Shown: piece by piece, positions 6,655-14,776 of the stretch | Layout: every line of letters starts with the position of its first letter | Numbering within the stretch: position 1 is the first letter of the stretch | Origin: Emiliania huxleyi CCMP1516 | Taxonomy: Eukaryota; Haptophyta; Isochrysidales; Noelaerhabdaceae | Reading direction: 5' to 3' | Length of the DNA stretch: 20,318 nucleotides | NCBI RefSeq assembly: GCF_000372725.1 | Contig: NW_005200469.1 | Location: forward strand, 160,762-181,079 | Notes under the pieces: generated by a model | What the model was told of the DNA's origin: nothing | The model's database searches: none | What the model saw: the letters and a program-made list of their open reading frames with translations, nothing else | Translations under genes and position numbers: made by a program

Positions 6655-9600
6655 TCACTCCGCCAGGAGGAAGCTCGCCGCCGCGTCGATACGCTCCGCC
6701 GCAACCCTCGCCTGCACATCGGCCGTCAGAGTCCTCTCCACTGCCCTCGCGCGATCTCGTGCGATCTCGTGCGATCCCGTGCGATCCCGTGCGACCTCGC
6801 CTGCGCGTCGGCCGTCGCCCAGTCGCCGGCGGAGACGGCGTCGTACACTCCAGGCAGCGTCTTTGGCGCGTAGCCGGTGTACAAGCCTGGCGCCTGGCAG
6901 CGCGGGAGGCGCAGAAGGAGGTGTGGAGATGAGAAGGAGGGGGGGGGGGGGGGCACAAGGGTGAGGCGGCCCGAGGAGGCGGGGCGGGGGAGGAAACTGG
7001 GGTCAAGCGCGTCGGGAGGTGTCGGGAGGTGACGCGAGGAAGTGTGACGGGGCCGGGGGGGGCTATAGCCGCATCACCTGCAGCACGTGCCTGAAGTACT
7101 TGCGCGTTGGCAGCCCGGAGGCAGAGAGGAAGCGGCGCTCCGCGTATGCCAGCTTCTCGTTGAGCGCCGCGGCCGCGCCTACAGGGAGATCGTGGGAGAT
7201 CGCGGGAGATCGTGGGAGATTGTGGGAGATTGACGAACCAGCGGCCGCGCCTACACGGTCGGGCGGTCTCGAGTACTCGCGGGCGAGATCGGCTTCTCTC
7301 GTTAAGCGCCGCGGCCGCGCCGGGCGGCGCCGCGCCCTTCGCGACACGGCGCTGCTCGTCGCCAACCTAAAGCCTCGGGCGAATCTCGGGCGAATCTCGG
7401 GTGAGTCTCGGGGTGAGTCTCGGGCGAGCCCTCGCGGTGTGATCTCGGATGCGCGGCGCTGCTCGTCGCCGAGACACCCGCAAACGCAGATCGCGGCTGA
7501 TTCTCGGACGAGCCGGAGGGGGAGTGATCTCCGAACGATCTCGGGTGGCACCCCCTGGCGCCGCGGGGGCTGGCGGCTCTCGGCGCGCACCTTGCCCGCC
7601 GCCGCGGCGAAGCGCGCGTGCGCCGCCTCGAGCGGCCCAAAGTTGACGCGCGAGGCGTTGGAGGAGGAGACGTTGCGGGCGTGCGCCTGGGTCGGAAGGG
7701 GGGCGAGGGACAAGCTCAGCCGCCACTGAGCAATCACAAGTCCGGCCGAGCCTCGTGCGATCTCGTCGCAGCTCGGGGCCCCGGGGGCCGCCCGCCCTCG
7801 CCTGTGCGGCGCGGAAATCTCGTGCGGTCTCGTGCGATCTCGTGCGATCTCGTGCGATCTCGTGCGATCTCGTGCGATCTCGCCCTCGCCTGGGCGGCGG
7901 AGATGTAGCCGCCGATCGCCTCGGCTTGCAGCGTGAGGTTGAGCGGGAGCGGCGCGTCGGCGTCCGCGTCGCCGGCGAGCCGCAACGCGACGAGGCCCCA
8001 GAGGCGCGCCTACGCGGGGCATGTTCTCGAGGACATGTCGTGGACGCGTCCCTGAACGCGCGCGGGGTGGGGGGGGGGGGAGGCCGCAGGGGCGCGCCAT
8101 CGCGACGTGGCGCACGAAGCCGGGGTCGCCCTCGGAGTCCATCCACTCGAAGGAATCGAAGGTGGAGTGGTAGACGCCTACGACCATGCGTGATGATTCG
8201 TCTCCGCTCCCATCCTCTCGAAGGAGAGTCAACGGTGGAGTGGTGGACGCCGTACGGAGCTCCCGACTCTGGAGAGAAAGCCATGTCGAGGCACGGGATG
8301 CCTAGTGCAGCAGCCGAGCAGTGGTTGGACGCCAGTGCTCATGAAGGCCACGTCGAGGCACGGCCATGCGCCCAGGTGGTCGATCGCGGCCGTGTAGTCC
8401 GAGCAAAGGTGTGTGTGATGAGATATTCGAGAGGTGCTACGGCTCGCATCCCGGGCCGGCCCGCCCGCACTGGATTCGGTACTCTGGAGGTATGGGACTA
8501 CGGCATGCCGAGGTGGTCGATCGCGGCCGTGTAGTCCGAGCCGGAACCCAGAGTCATTAGCCGACCGTCCGACCAGTGCGCCTATTCACAGCTGCTATTC
8601 ACAGCTGCTATTCACAGCGTCATTAGCCGACCCTCCGACCAGTGCGCCTATTCACAGCTGCTATTCACAGCTGCTATTCACAGCGTCATTAGCCGCCCCT
8701 CCGACCAGTGCGCCTCCGCCAAGCTGCGCCCCGAGCTGTCCGGCTCAGGGACGGCGCCGAGCGCCTCTGCGAGCACGCGCCCGAGCGACGGGGTGCCGCT
8801 CGCGTGGAACCGCGTCCCGCTCACGCCGGTGTCCACGTTGAGGTAGGCGGCGGCGCGCCTGGGACGTGTCGCGGACGCGTCGCGGACGTGCGCCGTCGCG
8901 CGCGGAAGGCCGCCGCTTTCGCGTGCGGCGGCGCGCCGCAGCAGGGGCGAGTCCGCGTGCTTCTCCCACCACGCGGTGGAGCCGAGCAGGCCGTACTCCT
9001 CGCCGCTCCACGAGCAGAGGACGATCGAGCGGCGCGGCCGCCAGCCGCGCTTGAGCAGCGCGCCGAGCCCTTTGGCGACCTGCGAGCAAGTCCCGAGAAG
9101 GTTCCGAGAAGGTTATCGCTTCGGCGCCGAGCCCGCTGGCGACCTCGAGCATCTGCGACGTGCCCGAGTTTGGGTCCGCTGCGCCTACCAGGCTCCGAGA
9201 AGGTTCCGAGGAGGTTCCGAGAAGGTTCCGAGAAGGCTCCGAATGTGGGTCCGCCGCGCCGTACACCCAAGCGTCGCGGTGGTTGCCGAGGAGGATGGGC
9301 TGGTCCTCGGCCTCGGGCAGCGTGCCGCGCAGCGTCGCAATCACGTTCCAGACCGGCCCCTTCTCGAAGCGGTTCCGCACCGCCAGACGCGCACGCACGC
9401 CGCCGGCCGACGGGCCGAGACGGTAGGTGAGGTTGAGCGCGCCGCGGAAGGGTGCCGGCGCCTCGGGGCCGCCCAGCGAGCGGAGGAGCGGCGCGGCGTC
9501 GGCGTACCTGCTCACAGCTGCAGGCGTGAAGAGGCGCCGTCCACAGCCATAGTGCCGGCGCGGCGTCGGCCGTACGAGAGGGGGAGGACGGGGATGGTCG

Positions 9601-10423
9601 GGATGAGCTCGGACTGGGTGTAGCCGCAGAGCTCTTCCGACGCACCGGCGGGCAAGTACGCACGGGAGGGGTCGCCCGGGCAGAGGGAGATGAACTGGAT
9701 CGAGCCGCGCTGCACCGACGACGGCGGGCGCCAAGGGCCCTCGGGGTAGACGGAGCCCTGCCCGAAGCCGTCCTCGGCCGGATCCGAGTAGATGAGGGCC
9801 GCGACGGCGCCGCGAGCCTCCGCGTTGCGCGCCTTGAGGCCGCGGAAGCACTTGCCGTACCGCATCAGGACGATGGCGCCCTCGACGCTCACGCCGCTCG
9901 CCTGCAGCGCGTCAAAGTCCTCCGGAAAGCCGTAGTTCGCGTACACGACCGGCGCCGTCACCTCGCCGGAAGGAGAGTACGCGTTGAAGGTGTGGTTGCG
10001 CCACCAAGTGTCCGACGTCGGATCGTCCGGGAGGATGTCCTCGGAGAGTGGCGCCCGCAGCAGCACCTTGCCCTCCTCGTCCACGAGGTCGAGCGAGCGG
10101 TTGAGCGGGTAACTTAGGAGCACTCGGTGCGGGTCAATCTCGGCTGGGATGCCGGCGGCACGGATGCTGTCGCGGACAAACTCGGCCATCGCGTGGTCGC
10201 CCGGCGTGCCGGCGACGTGCGGCCTCGATGTGATGTGCTTGAGGCTCGCGCGTGCCGACTCGGCGGAAGGGACCGCGAGGAAGGCCTTCTCCGCCGGCGA
10301 GGCTGGCGACTGGCGGCTCATGCATGCCACGGACGGTTGGCCGATGGTGAAGGTTGGCGTCTCGCGGATGTCGGTGACGCAGGTCTGGCCGAGCAGGAGG
10401 ATGCTGGCGGAGGAGAGGATCAT
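6655..10423 (-). CDS. M28 zinc peptidase, glutamate carboxypeptidase II / NAALADase family
   Basis: Proposed exons, 5' to 3': 10423-9576, 9507-9260, 9184-9144, 9079-8937, 8858-8714, 8581-8509, 8301-8251, 8177-8098, 8009-7890, 7686-7552, 7366-7321, 7178-7078, 6893-6801 and 6711-6655. All junctions keep phase and give ~726 residues, the normal family length. After a short hydrophobic N-terminus (MILSSASILLLG) come TSRPHVAGTPGD, a protease-associated region (RNHTFNAYSP, GKCFRGLKARNAEARGA), and the catalytic domain. Zinc ligands: His359 and Asp369 (GNHRDAW, DPNSGT), Glu407 with catalytic Glu406 (SWSGEEYGLLGS), Asp436 (YLNVDTG) and His520 (VYHSTFDSFEWM). The dimerisation domain follows (ARLWGLVALRLAGDAD, LNEKLAYAERRFL, KTLPGVYDAV). 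The family removes C-terminal acidic residues or acts as AMP1-like proteins at membranes. Exons 10 and 11 are the least certain. Numbering depends on the splice model. Confidence 0.92.
6712..6800 (-). repeat. Intron of simple repeats (CTCGTGCGAT type), GC-AG
   Basis: This is the last intron of the M28 gene, 89 bp, phase 0. The exon end and the intron's 3' end repeat ACGGCCGACGCGCAGGCGAG / ACGGCCGATGTGCAGGCGAG. The interior is a run of the 10-mer CTCGTGCGAT and variants on the + strand. Confidence 0.75.
6894..7077 (-). other. GT-AG intron with 15-bp G/C homopolymer
   Basis: This 184-bp phase-0 intron of the M28 gene lies between FRHVLQ and APGLYTGYAPKTLP. It contains a long uninterrupted G run on the + strand (near 6939-6953) and no clear target duplication. 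Confidence 0.65.
7179..7320 (-). repeat. Diverged dimeric intron (70 + 72 bp), GC-AG
   Basis: On the minus strand the target GCGCGGCCGCGGCGCT occurs at the intron start and at the start of the next exon, with a third, shorter copy GCGCGGCCGCTGG in the middle, preceded by GTGTAG. The interval therefore reads as two consecutive units, each starting GC and ending TAG. The second unit contains TCTCCCACGATCTCCC-type repeats. Confidence 0.6.
7367..7551 (-). repeat. Intron with CTCGGGCGA-type repeats and duplicated target
   Basis: This is a 185-bp phase-0 intron (proposed donor GGG/GTGCCACC, acceptor CTTTAG). It contains a copy of GGCGACGAGCAGCGCCG that recurs at the beginning of the following exon (7366 downward), plus a run of ACTCACCCGAG-like repeats. 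The donor choice is uncertain. Confidence 0.5.
7687..7889 (-). repeat. Composite GC-AG intron with (CTCGTGCGAT)n
   Basis: This is a 203-bp phase-0 intron in the M28 gene. CAGGCGAGGGCG occurs at its donor and again 88 bp further in (around 7796-7804), making an internal alternative acceptor. Positions 7802-7889 hold about seven units of the 10-mer CTCGTGCGAT. Skipping all 203 bp gives the length expected from glutamate carboxypeptidase II, so I prefer one long intron to an extra exon. Confidence 0.65.
8010..8097 (-). repeat. Introner-like GC-AG intron with target duplication
   Basis: This is an 88-bp phase-0 intron. The minus-strand sequences GCGCGCCCCTGCGGCCTC (intron start) and GCGCGCCTCTGGGGCCTC (next exon) are copies. 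Splicing restores MA-RLWGLVALRLA, the conserved continuation after VRHVAMA. It contains a C-run and GACGCGTCC/GACATGTCC motifs. Confidence 0.75.
8178..8250 (-). repeat. Introner-like GC-AG intron with ~35-bp target duplication
   Basis: This is a 73-bp phase-1 intron. The minus-strand copies begin GCGTCCACCACTCCACC and GCGTCTACCACTCCACC and both run on to CCTTCGAG. The splice restores APYG-VYHSTFDSFEWM with the zinc-ligand histidine; without it the protein frame is lost. Confidence 0.8.
8302..8508 (-). repeat. Composite GC-AG intron with antisense family-A core and an unsplit copy of the exon junction
   Basis: This is a 207-bp phase-1 intron. Positions 8435-8499 carry a family-A core in the opposite orientation to the gene. 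Positions ~8340-8402 carry, uninterrupted, a copy of the end of exon 6 joined to the start of exon 7 (encoding SDYTAAIDHLG then PCLDVAF). The true junction, DHLG-IPCLDMAF, uses GC at 8508 and AG before 8301. Confidence 0.7.
8582..8713 (-). repeat. Dimeric introner: two 66-bp head-to-tail units
   Basis: Units 8582-8647 and 8648-8713 differ at one base. Each holds three copies of CTATTCACAGC (minus GCTGTGAATAG) plus ~29 bp copied from the adjoining exon (CCGACCAGTGCGC end). A third copy of that segment is the real exon at 8552-8581. GC donor and TAG acceptor; phase 0; the splice gives SLAE-AHWSDGRLMTLGSGSDY. Confidence 0.82.
8859..8936 (-). repeat. Introner-like GC-AG intron with target duplication
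   Basis: This is a 78-bp phase-2 intron. GCGCGCCGCCGC occurs at the intron start and at the start of the following exon on the minus strand. The splice gives SPLLRRAAAYLNVDTG, restoring the aspartate zinc ligand region. The intron is open in frame, so read-through would insert 26 residues. Confidence 0.72.
9080..9143 (-). repeat. Introner-like GT-AG intron with target duplication
   Basis: This is a 64-bp phase-0 intron. Minus-strand copies GTCGCCAGCGGGCTCGGCGC and GTCGCCAAAGGGCTCGGCGC mark the intron start and the next exon. The interior is CTTCTCGGAA-type repeats. The splice gives MLE-VAKGLGALLKRGWRPRR, as in the family. Confidence 0.78.
9185..9259 (-). repeat. Introner-like GC-AG intron with target duplication and TCGGAACCTTC repeats
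   Basis: This is a 75-bp phase-1 intron. Copies GCGCGGCGGACCCACA and GCGCAGCGGACCCAAA bound it. The interior is about five imperfect copies of TTCTCGGAACC. The splice gives HRDAWVYG-AADPNSGT with both zinc ligands correctly spaced. Confidence 0.82.
9508..9575 (-). repeat. Introner-like GT-AG intron, family B, with target duplication
   Basis: This is a 68-bp phase-2 intron. Minus-strand copies GTACGGCCGACGCCGCGCCG and GTACGCCGACGCCGCGCCG bound it. The interior has GCCTCTTCACGCCT and ends CTGTGAGCAG, the family-B ending also seen at 721-796 and 869-935 in the adaptin gene. Confidence 0.82.
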
Positions 10424-11110
10424 CTCAGTCTCTGGTTCTCGAGGTTCTCGAGGTGGATATCCTTTGGCAGTCTCTGGTGATCGAGGGTCGGCGGAGTATA
10501 GTGTGGGCCGCTCGCTTTCTTTTTTATCGAACTGTTTTTCTTTTGAGAAAAGAGCAAACAGGATTCGGCACTTCAGCTTTGTGTAGTATCATTGTATCCC
10601 AGATCATACCCCAGGGCTATACCCTGATACCCTCTTGAGAGGACCCGCATTGGGCCCCTAGAGGATAGGCTGATACCCTGGTGGGTTACCCTTCACACCG
10701 ACACGACCCACCTCTTGATTGATTGATTGATGGGAAGGCGAAACACAGTCCGACCAACGACTGGGACACCAACGCGGTATGTTTGTTTGTCGGTATGGGT
10801 GGACGCTAGACGGGCGATGACGGTCACACAGGAGCGACACACAGAACCACAAGACAAGACACTCAGCCAAACTGACTGCCACACATCCTGAGCGAACTTC
10901 CCTAGTCACCCGCGGCCGGACTCCATCCGGCACGCCACCTCTTCACACCTTTGATTGATGATCACACCTCTTCACGCACTGCCGCGCGCCAAGACAGACA
11001 ACGCTCTGACTGTGTCGCGCAGGAGGGAGGCGACTTTAAGCAAGGGTGTCGCTCGTGACGCTGGTGAGCGCACGGTGGACGGCCGCGATTGTGTGCACGA
11101 TACTATCACG
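10424..11110. promoter_or_regulatory. Shared upstream region of two divergent genes
   Basis: The M28 peptidase (-) and the methyltransferase (+) start on either side of this ~690-bp interval, so it probably holds both promoters. GC is lower than in the genes, with T-rich stretches at 10518-10548, short imperfect repeats of GATACCCT at 10627-10677, and a (TTGA)n run near 10716-10731. CACCTCTTCAC, a string shared with family-B cores, occurs twice (10937 and 10966). I could not identify a TATA box or initiator. Confidence 0.4.
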
Positions 11111-11998
11111 ATGTCGCTGTCGTGCACCGGGCCGATCCCCCGCGTCGACGCGCCGCCGAGCTGGCCAAGCCAGAGCCAACGGCCGTGGCGCATCCCCAGC
11201 GTGACCACGGGCGAGCCCGTCCACCTGTACCTGAGCCTCCTCAAGACGGTGCTGACCAACGGCGTGCACGAGGACCTCGCGGAGCCCGTCGCGAACGAAC
11301 GCGGGCAGCGCGACAACGTGGGCTGCGATCCGGAGGACTCGCGCTGCACGCTCGCGTGGGACGGATGGGCGCGCCTGACCGCACTGCAGCCGATCGCGGA
11401 AGGTCTCCTCGACCGGCGCGTCCCTGGCGATTGGGCCGAAGTCGGCGTCTTCCGCGGCGGCATCTCACTCTTCCTCCAAGGCATCCTGACGGCGCGCGGC
11501 GAGGCGCGGTCGCGAAAGCTGTGGCTCGTCGACTCCTTCCAAGGCATGGGCAGCGCGGCGCACGTGGCGTGCAAGGAGAAGGGCCGCGGCGGCCGCGGCA
11601 ACCCGTGCAGGGCCGACGAGTACTGGGTGCGCAGGTTCCCGCTGTTCAGGCGCAACTCGGCGGAGGCCGTGCAGCAGCGCTTCCTGCGCCACGGCCTCCT
11701 CGGACCCGGCGTGCGCCTCCTGCCCGGCTTCGTCAACGACACCCTCGCCCCGCCGTGCAACCCCATCCGCGCGCTCTCGCTGCTGCGCATCGACGTCGAC
11801 GTGTTCGCGGCGACGCTCGACGCCCTCGCGCACCTCTACCCGAGGCTCACGCCTGGCGGCGTCGTGCTCTTTGACGACTGGAAGCTGCCCCTCGCGCGGC
11901 GCGCCGCCGAGGAGTACCGCAGGTCGAATGGGATCACGGCGGAGATCCGATTCCTGCCCGGGACGGTGGACGCGCAAGCGTATTGGGTGAAGCCATAA
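11111..11998 (+). CDS. TylF/macrocin-type SAM-dependent O-methyltransferase
   Basis: This is a 295-residue single-exon gene. TylF-family enzymes transfer a methyl group from S-adenosylmethionine to a sugar hydroxyl; many homologues lie in polysaccharide or secondary-metabolite pathways. Visible motifs: the entry helix EPVHLYLSLLKTVLTNGV; the SAM-binding loop GDWAEVGVFRGG from residue 106; LWLVDSFQGM with the acidic end of strand 2; LLRIDVDVF with metal-type aspartates at 228 and 230; and GGVVLFDDW near 254-258. This spacing is standard for the family. An upstream in-frame ATG at 10955 would add 52 residues, but that segment looks like leader sequence, so I prefer 11111. The insert around the NPCRADEYW segment is not one I know. 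The natural substrate cannot be told from sequence. Confidence 0.86.
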   Translation: MSLSCTGPIPRVDAPPSWPSQSQRPWRIPSVTTGEPVHLYLSLLKTVLTNGVHEDLAEPVANERGQRDNVGCDPEDSRCTLAWDGWARLTALQPIAEGLLDRRVPGDWAEVGVFRGGISLFLQGILTARGEARSRKLWLVDSFQGMGSAAHVACKEKGRGGRGNPCRADEYWVRRFPLFRRNSAEAVQQRFLRHGLLGPGVRLLPGFVNDTLAPPCNPIRALSLLRIDVDVFAATLDALAHLYPRLTPGGVVLFDDWKLPLARRAAEEYRRSNGITAEIRFLPGTVDAQAYWVKP

Positions 11999-12747
11999 TG
12001 AACGCTCGAGTTACTGACCAGTGTCATCCCCGGTTCCGCCCCGCGCGCGCGGTCCAAGCTCGAAGTCGAAGCTGTGGCGTGCACTGGCGTGGTACCGTAC
12101 TGTCGTCGTACGCATGTACATATGTCGATCGGGTTGCTCGGATCCTTCGGAGCGATCGGTGCTTCCTTATGCGCGGTGCTCCACAGTTGTTGTATAACTT
12201 GTGGCTAGTTCCATTTCACTCTGACACGCTAATCTTGAAAACGTCCAACGGAGCTCCGTGTTGCTCCCAGCGCCCTCCCCCGCGCTTCCTGCGGCCATGG
12301 CCGATGATACTAGTATGAGAGGTCATCTGGCTACCGCGAGCGCGACTCAACTCGCCGACGTCGTCCGATGATTGTGCCTCAAAGTCAGCCTCCGGAGGCT
12401 ATCGTGGGGTCGAGCCGGCAGTAGCCGTGACATGTGGTTCCACCACCCCTCGTATGCTTTGCCTCTGACCGCCACCGTTCCCAGGCTGCCAAATGGGATG
12501 GAAAGGAAGGCTCGGCGAGCGTATAGAAGCGTGCTCGACCTCGTCGTGGCAACCTGCACGGCAGCGCTGGTAGGCGCGATGAGCGTCGTGCCACCTGACC
12601 CGAGACGGGTCGCAGGCGTCGTACCGAGCGCGTCGAGACCGTGTCCTGATGTGATCTGCACGGGTGAGTCACGTCGGCGTCAAAGGAGCGACGTGCGACC
12701 TGTCAGAGCTTGATCTCCGATCTCAGCGGCGTCGAGTCGCCTTCGGC
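11999..12747. other. Intergenic region, no gene recognised
   Basis: This is sequence of moderate GC downstream of the methyltransferase. Short ORFs on both strands show no family signature, no codon periodicity that I can see and no introner-type duplications. Confidence 0.55.
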
Positions 12748-12899
12748 GCGCGACAAAGGTACATCCCCAGGACGCGCAGAGGCAGCTGCGACCCAGCGGA
12801 GTGGACGGTAACGCACCGCGCCACCTGCTGTGCGTTACCGTCCACTTCGGCGGGGTCGCAGCTGCCTCTGGAAGGCACCGAGATGTACCTTTTTCGCGC
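12748..12899. repeat. Long imperfect palindrome (hairpin / MITE-like)
   Basis: The left arm, 12748-12815, and the right arm, about 12831-12899, are inverted copies with a short centre. Matching pieces are GCGCG...AAAGGTACATC / GATGTACCTTT...CGCGC, CAGAGGCAGCTGCGACCC / GGGTCGCAGCTGCCTCTG, and GTGGACGGTAACGCA / TGCGTTACCGTCCAC. No clear target duplication flanks it. Confidence 0.75.
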
Positions 12900-13590
12900 A
12901 ATGGTCCAAATCAAGGTTTTGTAACGCGAGCTGTGCCACAGTGAAAAGGAACTAGCCCTCTGATTGTCTGTACCCTCTTTTTTCGGACGTGTGCGTGAAC
13001 CCCTCCACCGTTCCTCGTCCGCGTTCACCCCCTTGGCGGTAATATTGTGTAATGGGGAACCCCCGTGTGCCTACCCCAAAATTTTTGAAACACCCATAGG
13101 GCCCCCGTACCCTCTTCGTCTCCCCGCCCACATTCAAGAATCCTGGGAGGGAGCCCCGTCATTCATCTCAAAATGCCCCCAAAGCACGGGCCCCCCGAAT
13201 CGCCGCCTCCCCAAACGCTGCGGCCCACGCGGCCGCCGGGCGGCGCGACGGCGGCTACCGGCCGGCATAGCCCTTCCAGCGCCGGCCGGGGGCTGCGGCG
13301 GCGCGCGGCGCGCGGCGGGCAAGCTGCCTGCTGGCGGGCGGCGCTTCTAGTCGTGATTTTAGTGCCGCGTAGGTCGCCCTTCGGCCACTTCTCGGGCGTG
13401 CGGCCGCAGCGCGGCGAGAAGGCGGCACGCTCGGCCCGCTGGCGGAGGTGAAGCCCCCCAGAGCGGGAGCTGGCGGGCCGGGGGCGTCGGGCGGGTGCGC
13501 GGCGGCACCCGTGCCACCGGGACGGGCCGTGGTGGCCCGTATGGCGGCCGTGAAGGGCCGTTTGGTGCGCCCCGGCGGCCTCCTGCACGG
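12900..13590. other. Non-coding or unrecognised, GC shift
   Basis: Positions 12960-13150 are C-rich, AT-containing and free of a convincing ORF. Positions 13170-13590 are extremely GC-rich with overlapping ORFs in several frames (e.g. 13173-13451 +, 13163-13681 -), all low-complexity Pro/Arg/Ala. I support no gene here. Confidence 0.5.
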
Positions 13591-13753
13591 CGGCCGCCGG
13601 GGCCGGTTTGGACTGTGTTTGGGGGGGTGGAGTGGTCCGGTGGCCGGTGTGATGGTCGTTTATCACCCTCCTATCACCCACTTACCGCCCCCGGCCGTGG
13701 GGGCCTCTCCAGACGCCGCCATTTATGATTTCAAAGGGTCCTGCCGACGCTCA
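13591..13753 (+). repeat. Direct repeat copy 1 (copy 2 at 13961-14123)
   Basis: About 163 bp, offset exactly 370 bp from copy 2 and roughly 93% identical by eye. It includes GGTTTGGACTGTGTTTGGGG, CTATCACCCACTTACC and ATGATTTCAAAGGGTCCTGC. Confidence 0.85.
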
Positions 13754-13960
13754 TCACAGTGCGGCGGAGGGGCCGGAGCCGGCGCCGCGGAGGACGAGGA
13801 TGGCCGTGACGGACCGGGACGAGCTCTGGGAGGTTCAGTGTCAGTGAGTATATTGTAGAGACCACCCATGTGCACAATATCTTGACTGAGAGCTAATTCT
13901 GGGGAGGCGATGCCGGGGCCGTACAGCAGCTTGATGGTGCTGCGCCGGCGTGCGTCCCGC

Positions 13961-14123
13961 CGGCCGCCGGGGCCGGTTTGGACTGTGTTTGGGGGGGTGG
14001 AGGGGTCCGGTGGCCGGTGTGATGGTCGTTTATGGCCCTCCTATCACCCACTTACCACCCCCGGCCGTGTGGGCCTCACCGGACGCCGCCATTCATGATT
14101 TCAAAGGGTCCTGCCGTCGCTCA
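13961..14123 (+). repeat. Direct repeat copy 2
   Basis: Second copy of the 163-bp unit. Beyond its end the similarity resumes (TCACAGTGCGGCGGAG versus TCACAGTGGGGCGGAG) after a 7-bp insertion in copy 2, so the duplicated block is slightly longer than 163 bp. Confidence 0.85.
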
Positions 14124-14776
14124 GTCCGAATCACAGTGGGGCGGAGCCTACCCTGGTCGGCTTGTCTACGCACTACGACAGTACGCCACGGTACACTTTT
14201 CGGACGGGACACAACACTCGACACTCGACCGTCGACGCCCACAGCGAGGGCGGGTTCAGGGCGGAGGTCACGCCACACGCGACGCGGGCGGTCCGCCCCG
14301 GTCGGGTCGGCTCTCACCTGGGGCGTGGGATGCCGAGAGCACCGTGGATCATGCGCGACGCCACGATTGCCGCCGCCGCCGCCGTTTGCGTAGCCGCCGC
14401 CGCCGCCGTAGCCGCCGCCGCCGCCGCCGTAGCCGCCGCCGCCGCCGCCACGATAGCCTCCGCCGCCGCCGTAGCCTCCGCCTCCTCCCCTCTGGAACTT
14501 GCCGCCGCCGCCGTAGCCGCCGCCGCCGCCGCCGTAGCCGCCGCCGCCGCCACCACGATAGCCTCCGCCGCCGCCGTAGCCTCCGCCTCCTCCCCTCTGG
14601 AACTTGGCGAGCATTCGGACGACGAGCAGGTGGCGCTCGATCCCTATGACTTGGAGATTTCGCGAGGACGAGGGCGGCAGGGGCCAGCGCGTCCGGGCGG
14701 CGGGACCAGCGCGTGTAGAGGGGGGGTAGGGGGGGGGGGGGGGGGTCGGCGTGCGTCGACGTCGGCCAGAGCGCAC
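14093..14776 (-). CDS. Doubtful Gly/Tyr-rich protein with two 35-residue repeats
   Basis: This is an open frame whose centre is G5YG5YRG6YG6Y-type sequence interrupted by KFQRG. The block repeats with a period of 105 bp (TCTGGAACTT on the + strand at 14491 and 14596). Gly/Tyr-rich tails occur in RNA-binding proteins, but I see no RRM or other folded domain beside it. The N-terminal part crosses a C-homopolymer (14726-14742), suggesting an intron. The antisense frame would be poly-Ala/Val, which is less protein-like than regular Gly with Tyr and Arg. It could simply be a GCC-rich minisatellite. Confidence 0.33.
   Translation of the reverse strand: MRSGRRRRTPTPPPPPYPPSTRAGPAARTRWPLPPSSSRNLQVIGIERHLLVVRMLAKFQRGGGGGYGGGGGYRGGGGGGYGGGGGGYGGGGKFQRGGGGGYGGGGGYRGGGGGGYGGGGGGYGGGGGYANGGGGGNRGVAHDPRCSRHPTPQVRADPTGADRPRRVWRDLRPEPALAVGVDGRVSSVVSRPKSVPWRTVVVRRQADQGRLRPTVIRTERRQDPLKS
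14385..14605. repeat. GCC-rich minisatellite, 105-bp higher-order unit
   Basis: Two ~105-bp units made of (GCC)n, each with CGATAGCC, GTAGCC and TCTGGAACTT at the same offsets. It overlaps the doubtful Gly/Tyr-rich ORF on the minus strand. Confidence 0.8.

Noticed and set aside
7063..8232. 389-codon minus-strand ORF taken as one protein
   Set aside because: Only its first ~35 residues, the segment around AAHARFAAAAGKV, 15 residues near 7321-7366 and the last ~34 residues match the M28 peptidase. The rest is Arg-rich read-through of GC-AG introns made of tandem repeats.
8582..8713. CRISPR-like array (regularly spaced repeats)
   Set aside because: Only two full units, with repeats that copy the neighbouring exon, inside a eukaryotic gene.
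8745..9851. 368-codon minus-strand ORF
   Set aside because: It contains true exon 9507-9260 and exon 9184-9144, but continues through introns and then runs out of the peptidase frame (Arg/Ala-rich).
10955..11110. 52-residue N-terminal extension of the methyltransferase
   Set aside because: In frame and possible, but there is no signal peptide or domain, and its composition is leader-like. I kept the ATG at 11111.
13163..13858. Overlapping ORFs of 92-172 codons on both strands
   Set aside because: Extreme GC keeps all frames open. There are no conserved motifs, and part of it is a non-coding direct repeat.
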